This document shows, piece after piece, positions 1 to 7,784 of a stretch of 9,258 nt of DNA; the first letter of the stretch is position 1, and every line of letters begins with the position of its first letter. Under the pieces are notes generated by a model, which saw only the letters and a program-made list of their open reading frames with translations, did not search any database and was not told the origin of the DNA. The translations under genes were made by a program, and so were the position numbers. Where the stretch lies: assembly GCA_031288935.1 (NCBI GenBank), contig JAITQL010000140.1, forward strand, positions 1-9,258, read 5' to 3'. Source of the DNA: Tannerella sp. Lineage in GTDB: Bacteria; Bacteroidota; Bacteroidia; Bacteroidales; Tannerellaceae.

Positions 1-157
1 CCATTTGCTTTTTCATCTTGACGGCTTCGGGATATATTTCCGTACGGATACCCGCCTGCCTGATCTGCGCTACGATGGGCAAAAGATAGGTCGCTTCCTT
101 TTCCCCGAAATTGACAAACATCAGCTGAGTAGACCGTTGCGACCCGGCCGGATACAT
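1..157 (-). pseudogene. hisS: Histidyl-tRNA synthetase, C-terminal fragment (5' part missing, runs off left edge)
   Basis: The minus-strand frame from ATG 155-157 to the left edge reads about 52 residues that match the start of the anticodon-binding domain of class II histidyl-tRNA synthetases, with [17 protein letters not shown], then [20 protein letters not shown]. In the family this stretch lies about 360-410 residues into a protein of about 450 residues. Everything before it, including the catalytic core and motifs 1-3, is absent: the frame meets a TGA near position 187, and the bases beyond position 158 match an IS630 transposase instead. The MYP at the fragment start fits the usual linker before the domain, so homology begins right at the junction. 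HisRS is essential, so an intact copy should exist elsewhere; I infer that this is a truncated relic. The part left of the window is unseen. Family identity is confident; pseudogene status is inference. Confidence 0.8.
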
Positions 158-510
158 GAGACATGGCGTACATGCCAGTAATCATGTTTTGCCGGAATGC
201 CCGGTTTGGCATCCATGAGTGTTTTTGTTTCTCCGATGAGTTGTTCGGGGGATTCGTCCATGCATCTTCTCATCATACGGACGCCTGTAAACTTTCAGTA
301 CCCGCTACATACAGGCTACAAAATCACCGTTTTGTTGCGGCGGGATTACCCGTCCCTGCACTTTCCACGGTTTTAATTCGTTTTTTTAAAAACCCTTCTT
401 GTCGTCTCATGGCTATGGACAACAACTCTTCCCGCTCTGATTTACTCAATGTGACTTTGTACCTTATTGCCATAGTTTTTTGATGCCAAAGTCAAGTACA
501 TTATCCGTTA
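158..510 (-). mobile_element. Remnant of an IS630-family insertion sequence (one end only)
   Basis: This is the element carrying the transposase remnant above. The AT-rich stretch 474-510 upstream of the transposase ATG is probably the element's untranslated leader and terminal inverted repeat; its outer edge cannot be fixed because no partner inverted repeat survives. The other end has been lost at the hisS junction. IS630 elements insert at TA and duplicate it, but no such duplication can be recognised here. The 510 boundary is an estimate. Confidence 0.45.
159..473 (-). pseudogene. IS630-family transposase remnant (deleted, frameshifted, with internal stop)
   Basis: Three collinear pieces of an IS630-type DDE transposase can be read on the minus strand. 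Piece 1 starts at ATG 473 with MAIRYKVTLSKSEREELLSI, the typical N-terminus of Bacteroidota members. Most of the helix-turn-helix region and the following part is gone. Piece 2 (352-266) reads VIPPQQNGDFVACM, a TAG stop at 305-307, then RVLKVYRRPYDEK, the stretch just before the first catalytic Asp. A loss of about four codons and a frameshift follow. Piece 3 (264 to about 160) begins CMDESPEQLIGE, with the first DDE aspartate at codon 256-258, and runs to [10 protein letters not shown]. The second Asp and the Glu are missing because homology stops at the hisS junction near 158. About a third of a normal protein of roughly 350 residues remains, so it cannot be active. The region is visibly more AT-rich than the operon. 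Identity rests on remembered family motifs. Confidence 0.82.
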
Positions 511-655
511 TCTCAAAATTGACGTGACAATAGTACGTGTCGGCGCCGATCTCGACCGTGAAGTAGAGTGTGGCCGTTTCGCCCGGATACAGCTCGATGG
601 CGCGCATGACGGGCTGCGTGCAGGCAGCGTCGTAGTAGAGCGTCGTAAGCGGTTT
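464..655 (-). pseudogene. Unidentified C-terminal coding fragment, probably cut by the IS630 element
   Basis: A minus-strand frame is open for 63 codons from just after a TAA at 656-658 to a TAA at 464-466. It contains TLYYDAACTQPVMRAIELYP, then GETATLYFTVEIGADTYYCH. The alternating hydrophobic and polar pattern and high Tyr/Thr content look like beta strands of a secreted or periplasmic beta-sandwich domain. There is no plausible start, only an internal Met, so it is a gene end without its beginning. The last 10-15 residues lie in AT-rich sequence that is probably the IS630 leader, and its stop lies inside the first codons of the transposase remnant, so the natural C-terminus was probably replaced by the insertion. 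I do not recognise the family. Confidence 0.4.
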
Positions 656-820
656 TTAGAAAATAAAAACTTTGTCCCAACTCCTTTCAAATCTCCATTT
701 TTTCCTACAGACATTCGTTCCACATGGGACAGGTACCATGCACAAAACCAGCCCGCGCATAGTATAAATTGGAGCGCTATTCACCGGTAACGCCTGACGG
801 CGTTTGAATCCTTGAATCCT
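656..820. other. Short intergenic stretch with no recognisable gene
   Basis: This is the gap between the tamL stop and the degraded left region. Part of it (about 655-720) is AT-rich, unlike the operon. It contains small dyads, TGTCCCA at 673-679 with TGGGACA at 725-731, and CATGG at 723-727 with CCATG at 736-740. They are too short to interpret. The frames through it that look open are shadows or chance. Confidence 0.5.
789..804 (-). terminator. Small hairpin after tamL, weak terminator candidate
   Basis: AACGCC (789-794) and GGCGTT (799-804) form a perfect 6-bp stem with a 4-base loop, 17 bp past the tamL stop. On the minus strand it is not followed by a T-run (ACCGGTGAAT follows), so it does not meet the standard for an intrinsic terminator. 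It could still mark the 3' end of the operon transcript or protect it from exonucleases. Confidence 0.3.
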
Positions 821-3133
821 TCAGAACGGATATCCCACGGCGATGTGGAAGCCGAAGCCATCGTCGCGGGTTTTGTTGAAGTAGCCGCGTTTGCCGGTGT
901 CGTAGGGAACGTGCAGGGCGATCCCCGCATCCAGGCGGACAACCAGTACGTTCAGGTTGTAGCGGATACCGGCGCCGGTACCTGCAGCGATGTCGTTCAG
1001 GAAATGGCGCCATTCCAGTTTTCCGCCCGTACGGCCGTCGTCGCCGTCGTCCCTGAGCAGCCACACGTTTCCGGCGTCGAGGAAGAGCGCGCCCTCCAGG
1101 TCTCCTACCAGACGGAAGCGGTATTCCAGATTCCCTTCCAGTTTCAGATCGCCGGTATGGTCGAGGTTGGCCAGCCGGTTCTCCCTGTCCGGCCGGACAC
1201 GTCCCGGCCCGATGGAACGGATGGTGAAAGCGCGGATGCTGTTTGCTCCGCCTACGTAAAACTGCTCGCTGTAGGGCGAGACCGTCGAGTTGCCGTAACT
1301 GTAAATCACGCCCCCCGCGATCCGGCCAACCAGCCGGTGATTGCGGTTCAGCACGTGATTGTAGCGCAGTTCGCTGGTCAGTTTCAGGAACTGGGAGAAG
1401 GAGTTGGCCAGCACCTTCTTCGGCTCGTCAAACCGTTTCCCGGCAAGGGCACAGGCCGACGAAAGGAGATTGCCCGATTCGGTAACGGAGAGTTGCCACC
1501 ATGTCATGTGGCGTTCTTTCCGTACCGGCGCGTTGTCGAGGGTATAGGTGTAGCTGACGGCGGGGATAAACTGATTGCGCAGGCTCTGAAACAGCGCCCG
1601 GTTTTCGCCGGCGATGCTGTCGAAACGGCCGGTTGTTCGCTCCAGCCGGTTGAATGACAAGCGGAAGGGGGTGAACGAATGGCGGCGGATGGGGTTGGGG
1701 ACGAAATCGTACGTTGCGCTGCCGCCGAAAGACAGGATACTGAAAAACTCCGCCCGATTCAGCCGGTTGGCATACAGCTGGTATTTCGTGGAGGCCGGAA
1801 TGTTGTATTCCCGCTTGAAGAAGCCGGGCAGCAAGACGCGCGGAAAGGCGAACGTGCCCGTCACCCCGTATTCATAATTATCCGTCAGAGAATTGGCCTC
1901 CTTTCTGCCGGCTCCCGTGAGCCATTCGTAGGCTCCGTTCAGGCTAAGCCCCAGCGATTCGCCTCTGCCGAACAGGTTGTTTTTCGTCAGCGAGAACACC
2001 GCGCCCGGGCCGATGCGCCTGTTGCTGTTGGCCGTAAAGTTCACTTCCGTTTCCCCGTTCAGCGGCAGGTCGCAGGAAACGTTCACCTGCACGTTCAGCG
2101 TGTCGCAGCGGCGCGAATCGCTTTGAGGGACGTACTGCATGTCCGTATAGCGGAAAACGGCCAGGCGGTTGAGCGCCTCCAGCGTCTGCGCCTGTCCGGT
2201 CTGCGAATACAGGTCGCCCGGTTTGAATTTAAACCGGCTGTACAGTTCATGGAGACGGACGGGCAGTTTGTTCCGGTAGTAGACCGTCATATCCTTATAC
2301 CGGACGGAATCGGTAGGCGGTTCATTGTAATAGCCGCGGATGTGGACAGTGATGTTTCCCGTTTTCCAGGGACGCAGCGCCATCGGCGAAGCGTCCTGCG
2401 CCAGTCCGACCCTCAAAGTGACTTTCTGCGGCGCCAGCGTACTGTCGGCCATGTAGGTGATGTAGTCCGGCCGGAAGTAATAATAGCCGTTGTTGCGCAT
2501 CAGCGTGGCGATCCGCCGGCGTTCCTCTTCGAGGCGGACGACGTTGAACGGGTCTCCCTTGTGCAGCAGCCGGTCGTCGTCCGAAAGCTTCAGCAGCGTG
2601 TCGGCGCGGTGTTGCATCCGGCGGTATTCGACGGAATCGTAGGTATAGGGCGCGTTCATCGTCAGCCGGTAAAGTACTTTCACTTTCAGGGAATCTCCGG
2701 CCTGCGGCAGGATTTCGCAGGAGGCGGCGCCGTTGAAATAGCCGTATTCCCGCAGCAGGTTCCGCGCAATGCTTGTCCGCAGTTCCGGGTTGACGGCAGA
2801 CAGCAGAACCGGCCTGGCAGCAAAACGGTTGAACATCCACCGGCCGATTTTACCCGGCCTGTCGACGAAGGCGCTGTACATCCACAGTCCGAACGGGAAC
2901 GGAACGCGCACCTGCGAACTGCCGAAGAGGGCATTATTCGGAGGACAGGCCAGCGCAGCTTCGATTTCGCTCATCGCGTCGTCGCCGGCATCGGAATAAT
3001 CCTCGTCCGTGACTTCTATTTTCTTAATGCCGGTGTAGAGCCTTTCATCCGGCGGCAGATGCTTCGTTGTCGAACAGGCCGCCAGCAGCATGAACAGGCC
3101 GCAGGCAAGTCCCGTCCGCTTATTTTGCTTCAT
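821..3133 (-). CDS. tamL: TamL: Omp85-family outer-membrane lipoprotein of the translocation and assembly module
   Basis: This 770-residue protein is an outer-membrane beta-barrel assembly factor of the Omp85 (BamA/TamA) superfamily. The N-terminus MKQNKRTGLACGLFMLLAAC is a lipoprotein signal peptide with lipobox LAAC and acylated Cys20; that lipid anchor is what separates the Bacteroidota TamL type from proteobacterial TamA. Residues of about 35-355 should hold the periplasmic POTRA domains, including PPNNALFGS and PFPFGLW typical of this branch. From about 358 (NGETEVNFTANSN) to the end is the 16-strand barrel (surface-antigen domain). SIRAF at 632-636 sits where BamA has its conserved VRGF/Y lumen-loop motif. 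The protein ends HIAVGYPF, with the terminal Phe expected of a barrel recognised by BAM. ATG 3133 is chosen because it starts the lipoprotein signal and has AAAGGAGG nine bases upstream; the longer open frame reaching 3514 lies antiparallel-free inside tamB in another frame and has no signal. It overlaps tamB by 14 bp, so translation is probably coupled. No damage is seen. Confidence 0.93.
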   Translation of the reverse strand: MKQNKRTGLACGLFMLLAACSTTKHLPPDERLYTGIKKIEVTDEDYSDAGDDAMSEIEAALACPPNNALFGSSQVRVPFPFGLWMYSAFVDRPGKIGRWMFNRFAARPVLLSAVNPELRTSIARNLLREYGYFNGAASCEILPQAGDSLKVKVLYRLTMNAPYTYDSVEYRRMQHRADTLLKLSDDDRLLHKGDPFNVVRLEEERRRIATLMRNNGYYYFRPDYITYMADSTLAPQKVTLRVGLAQDASPMALRPWKTGNITVHIRGYYNEPPTDSVRYKDMTVYYRNKLPVRLHELYSRFKFKPGDLYSQTGQAQTLEALNRLAVFRYTDMQYVPQSDSRRCDTLNVQVNVSCDLPLNGETEVNFTANSNRRIGPGAVFSLTKNNLFGRGESLGLSLNGAYEWLTGAGRKEANSLTDNYEYGVTGTFAFPRVLLPGFFKREYNIPASTKYQLYANRLNRAEFFSILSFGGSATYDFVPNPIRRHSFTPFRLSFNRLERTTGRFDSIAGENRALFQSLRNQFIPAVSYTYTLDNAPVRKERHMTWWQLSVTESGNLLSSACALAGKRFDEPKKVLANSFSQFLKLTSELRYNHVLNRNHRLVGRIAGGVIYSYGNSTVSPYSEQFYVGGANSIRAFTIRSIGPGRVRPDRENRLANLDHTGDLKLEGNLEYRFRLVGDLEGALFLDAGNVWLLRDDGDDGRTGGKLEWRHFLNDIAAGTGAGIRYNLNVLVVRLDAGIALHVPYDTGKRGYFNKTRDDGFGFHIAVGYPF

Positions 3134-6100
3134 GAGCCTCTTCCTCCTTTCTTTTCGCGACCGGCGCAAGGATTCGTTTCCGGAAAAGAAACAAGTCGTA
3201 CAAATGTTCCATCTTCTTCCGGAAAACAATCCCTGCGCCATACTTGGCGATTTCGCCTTCCAGCAAACTCTCGTACTGCCGGTTGTAGAACAGCTTGGCA
3301 TAGCGGTTGCCGCCCGCGTCGAGCCGGTATTCGACGGAAGCGTCGTTGAGGAACGTCTGGCTCTGCCCGGCGGCGTCGCCGGTCGAAACACGCCCGCCCA
3401 GTATGACGTTAATCCGCTCGTTGTAGAAACGCTTGGAGAAACGGAACGCATAGTCCGTCCGCCGGTTTCCCGGCTCCGCATCGTCATAATTGTCCATGCT
3501 GAAATCAAAGTCAATGTCTTTTAGCAAACTGCCGGTGATGTTATTGATTTCGCTCTGCAGGAAACTGTTTAGCGCCATCCCCGCATCCAGTTTCCTTTTC
3601 CCGAAGCCGTCGTCGGCCAGGTACATGCCCGCGAGCAGCAGGCTGACGGCCTGTTTGCTGCGTTCTTCCGGCCCCATGGCAACCAGCTGGCTCTGCACCG
3701 TGGCGTCGTCCAGCGCATCCAGCGTAAACTGAAGCGACAAATCCGCCATGCGCTGCTTGACCTCAATGCCCGCTTCAAAGTTGACGTTATGGGGCGCCTG
3801 TCCTCCCGTACTGACCGACGAACGGATGCGCTCGGTGGCTTTCAGGTTCAGGTAAGGGTCAAACGGGTCGCCTGTCCATTCAATGTAACTGTTTTCTTTC
3901 ATCTTGAGCGTCTTGTTTGCAATAACGGGCATGTTGTATTTGACCAGTCCGTCCGAAAGCGTATAGCGTCCGGTCAAAATCAGGTCTTCCTGCGAGGTAT
4001 AATGAAACGAGAGGTCGCCGCCCCCTTCCAGTTCCACGCGGTTGGAAGCGACCTCGTCCAAGTCCGCGCGCAGTTTCACGGCCGGGTCTGCGCGGACGGT
4101 CAGCAACACATCCAGACCGCTGACGGGCACATACTCGCGCGGCGTTCTCGCCGTGTAGTTTCTTCGGGCGCGACGCGGAATCGTATCCTGAAAGTAGGAA
4201 AACGTGACCAGGTCGGCCATGCGATCCCGGGCAGTCAGCGGCGATTCTTTCAGGATGTACGCCAGATTCGTCGGACTCAGCAGGTGCAGCCGGCCCCGCA
4301 TCTCCAGCGAATTTAACGGCCCCTTCAGCGTGGAATGAAGGTCGACGAACAGTTTCCCGTAGATGATGCTTTCGTCCGTTTTCGGAGCGTCCATCAGTTG
4401 CATGTTGTTTGCCGTCAGCTTCAAATCGGCTTCCGCCTTTGCCGGATGTTGCAGGTCGATGATCCCGTCGATAACGAAGGGATTGTTTCCGGCAGCGTAA
4501 ACGCCGTATTCGTTGAATTGAATCCGGTTGTCCCGGATGTCCACCTTCCGGCTGTCCAAGCGGAGCTGCGTCCCGGCGGCGGTGATGTATGCAAAGGCCG
4601 TATCCGCCTGCACGTATCCGTTCAGGCGCGGTTCCTTCCCCGTACCCGCTACCGACATGCGTCCCTGTACCGTTCCGCTCAACTGCGTGAGGCCGTCGAA
4701 AAGAGGATTCAGCATCTTCAACGGCCATTGGTTCACCTCAAGCGTCCCGTCGATGCGCCCGCCCTGTTCCGAACGGTAGAAAGCCGAAAAGGTGGAGATT
4801 TCCTTTTCGTCGTGAAAAAAGTGCAGGTCTACCTGATGCAGTCCCCGGTCTGAGGGCAGGTACACGCCGCTCAACAAGACTTCTCCCACCCGGCCGTTCC
4901 GGTACATCAGGCCGTTCACGCCCGCATCCGCCGCAATCAGATACGTCCGCTCGACGGGTACGCAGCGCAGAGATACATTCGCCAGCCCCTGCAGCGGCGA
5001 TGCCAGGCCAAACCCTTTCGATACCCGGTTCAAGTCCATCTGACCGATCTCGAACAGCAGTTCCTTCATGCGGTCGTCCTCCTCCTGCGAATGGAGCCAT
5101 AAAAAAGCGCCCTTTTCCCCGTCTAACCGGAGGTGTGCGGAGATGTCCCCTTCGTTTTTAAACCATACGTAGTTATCGACATTCGCGACGAACGGCAAAA
5201 AGGCAATCACTACCTCCGGCGAGAGGCGGACATGCCATCCTTCCGGTTGTTTTTCCGCGGCAAGCCCCAGTTGCAAACCGGTCTCGCCGCGCCCGTTGCG
5301 GTAATACATCTCCAGAGCGGTACGGCCGTCTTGCAGCAGCCCGTTCCACCCGGCGGTGAAAGGCTCCTGGCGGCGGAATTTGTTTTTGACGGCCTCGCCC
5401 GTATGCCGCAGGCCGGTCGTGTCTTGCCACACCGCCATCCGCAGCGTGTCGATCCGGGTCGTGTCCCTGATCAGGGAAAGCAGCAGGGCGTCCATTTGCA
5501 ACCCGCCGTCGGGCGAAGCGGAGGCGTCGAGGGTGAAACGCTCGAAGAAAACATGCTGCTCCTGCAGATAGTGATACACCGGATTGTCCTGTTCGGCGGT
5601 TACCTGTACGGACATTTCGGGCAACAGCGGCCGGAGCGCCTGCAGGCGGATGACGGAGTCGCTTTTCCACTGCCGCATGAAACAGCCGGATACGTCCTGC
5701 CATTTGCGCAGGAGGGTCTCTCCGTCCGCATGGCCTGTCACGGTAACGCCCAGGTCGCCGGCATGAAACGAACACTGCACCGCGTTTTCATCCCCTTCGG
5801 CATGGAGCGTCAGCGTTCGCGGGTTCACATGCTGCGTCCCCAGCGTCATCGCCCAGTTCCCCAGCGTAAGGTCTAACCGGTGATGCTTCCGCAGGTCGGT
5901 TTCCAGTTCCGAAAAGATCTGAAACGAATGGGCAAAAGGCATGTCCGTCCATTGCAAGCCGTGAAAATCCAGGGAATCGATTCCGGCAATCAGCATACCG
6001 GTCATCTTCTCGCGGCCGATTTCCCCGTTCAGCGTGACGGAGCCTTTGGCATACGGATATTCGCTGACCAGCGAAGCCTGTATCCGGCGCTCTTTCAGTA

Positions 6101-7754
6101 ACCCTTCGACGGAGAGGCCGTGGAAAGAGACGCTGCCGGGGGTGCACAGTTCGGTCAGTACGCCGTCGAACTGCATCCAGGTGGAAGGGTGATAGAGGTC
6201 GCTTCCTTTCCCTTTGGCGCGGAAAGAGGCCGTGAGCCGGAGGATGGAATCGCCGGGCATGAAATGAACCGGTTCCAGGCTGTCTACGTCCAGCGCGGCT
6301 TCATATTCCTGCCGGCGCGTGTCGTAATGACCGGAAAGCCGCACCCGGCCCTGCTGTTCGGCCAGCAGGAGCGCCAGCCGGTAATCGCCCCCGGTCAGGG
6401 ACGCTTCCAGATTCAGCTGCAGATTTTCGGGAATGTGGAACCGGGCGGCGCCGGGCAGCGGCGGAAGCGTGTGCAGCAGCGCCGATGTGCCGGTGAGCGC
6501 CGTCAGGTGCAATTCACCCGACCGCAGGGTATGGCTGGCTACCTTCCCGACAAAACCGCCGGCTTCCACCAGGAAGACGCCGGGCAACTCGCCCCGCAGA
6601 CGATGAAGGTTCAACCGCTCCGGGTTGCCTTCCAGCAGGCCGGAAACCGTGAGGAGCGTATCCGGGTAATACCGTTCGATTTCGGGGAAACAGCCGCCCA
6701 GCGCCGTCAACACGTCCTGCCTGTCGAGCGAGGCTTCCAGTTGCGACCGGAACACGCCCTGCGGCGTCTCCGCCAGTGTCGACCAGGGCAGTTCCACCCG
6801 TGCGGAAAGCGTTGACCGGGGTGTTCGCAAAGACCAGTGAGGAATGGACAGCATCGTCGTATCGGCGTGAACCGTTCCTTCCATGCGAACCGTCAGCCCC
6901 GACCGTTCACCGGCGGAAAACGACCGGAGGCAGGCATGGATTTCCTGCCCGTGGAAGAACAGGGAATCCAGACGGACGTTCACTCCCGAAAGGGCGATGT
7001 GCGAAGGGTCTAACCCTTTCGGGAGCGGAGGGGCGCCCGCGACGTCGCAGCGCACGGAGGCGTTCGACAGCAGAAACTGCGTGGCGGCATAGCGCGCCGT
7101 CCCGAAATCCGCCGCGCCCTCCTTCAGCAGCAGGCTGTCGAACGCGGAAACGGTTTGCCGGGAACCGGACGGCATCTGCACGGAGACGGACACGGATACG
7201 CGCTGCAACCGGATCTGTTCAAGCCACAGTTTCCAGTGACTGGCCGCAGAGACCGTATCCGCCGGGGCGAGGGAATCCAGGCGGATGTTCACCGTCGCGT
7301 CCGCAAGCAGGAGGTCGTTCAAACGCACTTCTTCACGGGCAAGATGAATCCGGTCGCCGGAGCTTGTCAGCGAACCCGCCGTGCCGGCAATCGCCATGCC
7401 GTCTATTGCGGAGCGGGTGTCCAGGCGGAGGTTTTCCAGTTGAAATGCAGTGATCGACACTTCCCGGTGCAGCAAGGGCAGCGGACGTATGTCCAGCATG
7501 GCATGACCCAGATAAAGCAACGTGTCCTGCGCCGGGCCGGTTACGGATACGTCCCGCATCTCCAGGCGCAACGGAAACGACAGCCGCACGTCTCCCAGGT
7601 GCACGTCCATGCCCGTGCCGGCGGAAACAGACCGCACGGCCCTGTTTACGGCAAAACGCCGGACGGGGGGAAGGTAAAGCAGAATGCCTGCAAGCAACAC
7701 CGGGGCTGCAACGGTCAGGCAGACCCGACCTGCTATCTGTATCCGTTTTTTCAA
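3120..7754 (-). CDS. tamB: TamB: inner-membrane-anchored periplasmic translocation/assembly protein
   Basis: This 1544-residue protein is the TamB partner of TamL and a member of the AsmA-like/bridge-type lipid-transfer proteins. TamB proteins span the periplasm as a hydrophobic beta groove and take part in outer-membrane biogenesis, through barrel insertion and/or phospholipid transport. The start MKKRIQIAGR is followed by one membrane segment at about 11-28 (VCLTVAAPVLLAGILLYL), a signal anchor with the rest periplasmic. Residues of about 40-1020 are a long run of short beta-strand stretches, with phrases such as GDVRLSFPLRLEMRDVSVTG typical of AsmA-like N-termini. About 1080-1513 is the conserved TamB (DUF490) domain, with SDGLVKYNMP, GDPFDPYLNLKATE and ERSKQAVSLLLAGMYL. 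A charged tail ends KEEEAHEAK. The length is normal for Bacteroidota. The start codon is TTG: the frame is closed by TGA 24 bases upstream, no other start precedes the anchor, and the next ATG (residue 49) would remove it. No Shine-Dalgarno is seen. It lies 30 bp after the oxidoreductase gene and overlaps tamL by 14 bp. Confidence 0.93.
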   Translation of the reverse strand: MKKRIQIAGRVCLTVAAPVLLAGILLYLPPVRRFAVNRAVRSVSAGTGMDVHLGDVRLSFPLRLEMRDVSVTGPAQDTLLYLGHAMLDIRPLPLLHREVSITAFQLENLRLDTRSAIDGMAIAGTAGSLTSSGDRIHLAREEVRLNDLLLADATVNIRLDSLAPADTVSAASHWKLWLEQIRLQRVSVSVSVQMPSGSRQTVSAFDSLLLKEGAADFGTARYAATQFLLSNASVRCDVAGAPPLPKGLDPSHIALSGVNVRLDSLFFHGQEIHACLRSFSAGERSGLTVRMEGTVHADTTMLSIPHWSLRTPRSTLSARVELPWSTLAETPQGVFRSQLEASLDRQDVLTALGGCFPEIERYYPDTLLTVSGLLEGNPERLNLHRLRGELPGVFLVEAGGFVGKVASHTLRSGELHLTALTGTSALLHTLPPLPGAARFHIPENLQLNLEASLTGGDYRLALLLAEQQGRVRLSGHYDTRRQEYEAALDVDSLEPVHFMPGDSILRLTASFRAKGKGSDLYHPSTWMQFDGVLTELCTPGSVSFHGLSVEGLLKERRIQASLVSEYPYAKGSVTLNGEIGREKMTGMLIAGIDSLDFHGLQWTDMPFAHSFQIFSELETDLRKHHRLDLTLGNWAMTLGTQHVNPRTLTLHAEGDENAVQCSFHAGDLGVTVTGHADGETLLRKWQDVSGCFMRQWKSDSVIRLQALRPLLPEMSVQVTAEQDNPVYHYLQEQHVFFERFTLDASASPDGGLQMDALLLSLIRDTTRIDTLRMAVWQDTTGLRHTGEAVKNKFRRQEPFTAGWNGLLQDGRTALEMYYRNGRGETGLQLGLAAEKQPEGWHVRLSPEVVIAFLPFVANVDNYVWFKNEGDISAHLRLDGEKGAFLWLHSQEEDDRMKELLFEIGQMDLNRVSKGFGLASPLQGLANVSLRCVPVERTYLIAADAGVNGLMYRNGRVGEVLLSGVYLPSDRGLHQVDLHFFHDEKEISTFSAFYRSEQGGRIDGTLEVNQWPLKMLNPLFDGLTQLSGTVQGRMSVAGTGKEPRLNGYVQADTAFAYITAAGTQLRLDSRKVDIRDNRIQFNEYGVYAAGNNPFVIDGIIDLQHPAKAEADLKLTANNMQLMDAPKTDESIIYGKLFVDLHSTLKGPLNSLEMRGRLHLLSPTNLAYILKESPLTARDRMADLVTFSYFQDTIPRRARRNYTARTPREYVPVSGLDVLLTVRADPAVKLRADLDEVASNRVELEGGGDLSFHYTSQEDLILTGRYTLSDGLVKYNMPVIANKTLKMKENSYIEWTGDPFDPYLNLKATERIRSSVSTGGQAPHNVNFEAGIEVKQRMADLSLQFTLDALDDATVQSQLVAMGPEERSKQAVSLLLAGMYLADDGFGKRKLDAGMALNSFLQSEINNITGSLLKDIDFDFSMDNYDDAEPGNRRTDYAFRFSKRFYNERINVILGGRVSTGDAAGQSQTFLNDASVEYRLDAGGNRYAKLFYNRQYESLLEGEIAKYGAGIVFRKKMEHLYDLFLFRKRILAPVAKRKEEEAHEAK
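3143..3150 (-). promoter_or_regulatory. Strong Shine-Dalgarno of tamL inside tamB
   Basis: AAAGGAGG lies nine bases before the tamL ATG (3133). It falls in the Lys/Glu-rich last codons of tamB (the KEEEAHEAK tail). Such a full anti-16S match is uncommon in Bacteroidota, which rarely rely on Shine-Dalgarno pairing, and it decides the tamL start. Confidence 0.75.
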
Positions 7755-7784
7755 AGGACTTAAAAACTCAAGGATTCAAAACCG

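Noticed and set aside
508..723. Minus-strand open frame of 71 codons starting MERMSVGKNGDL
   Set aside because: Its second half is a Ser/Arg-rich shadow of the protein-like frame 655-464, and no family is recognised.
673..731. TGTCCCA/TGGGACA inverted repeat as the ends of a small mobile element
   Set aside because: Seven bases 45 bp apart with no target duplication is too weak.
805..820. TTTGAATCCTTGA also found, inverted, between the oxidoreductase gene and tamB (about 7769-7781)
   Set aside because: A shared 13-mer is expected a few times by chance in a window this size, and the two copies have opposite orientation with no other similarity.
1679..3349. Plus-strand open frame of 556 codons opposite tamL, overlapping the end of tamB
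   Set aside because: It is antisense to two well-supported genes, shows no domain, and is explained by GC-rich codon use lacking stops on the opposite strand.
3134..3514. N-terminal extension of the tamL frame to 3514
   Set aside because: It lies wholly within tamB in another frame, has no signal or homology, and the lipoprotein signal and Shine-Dalgarno place the start at 3133.
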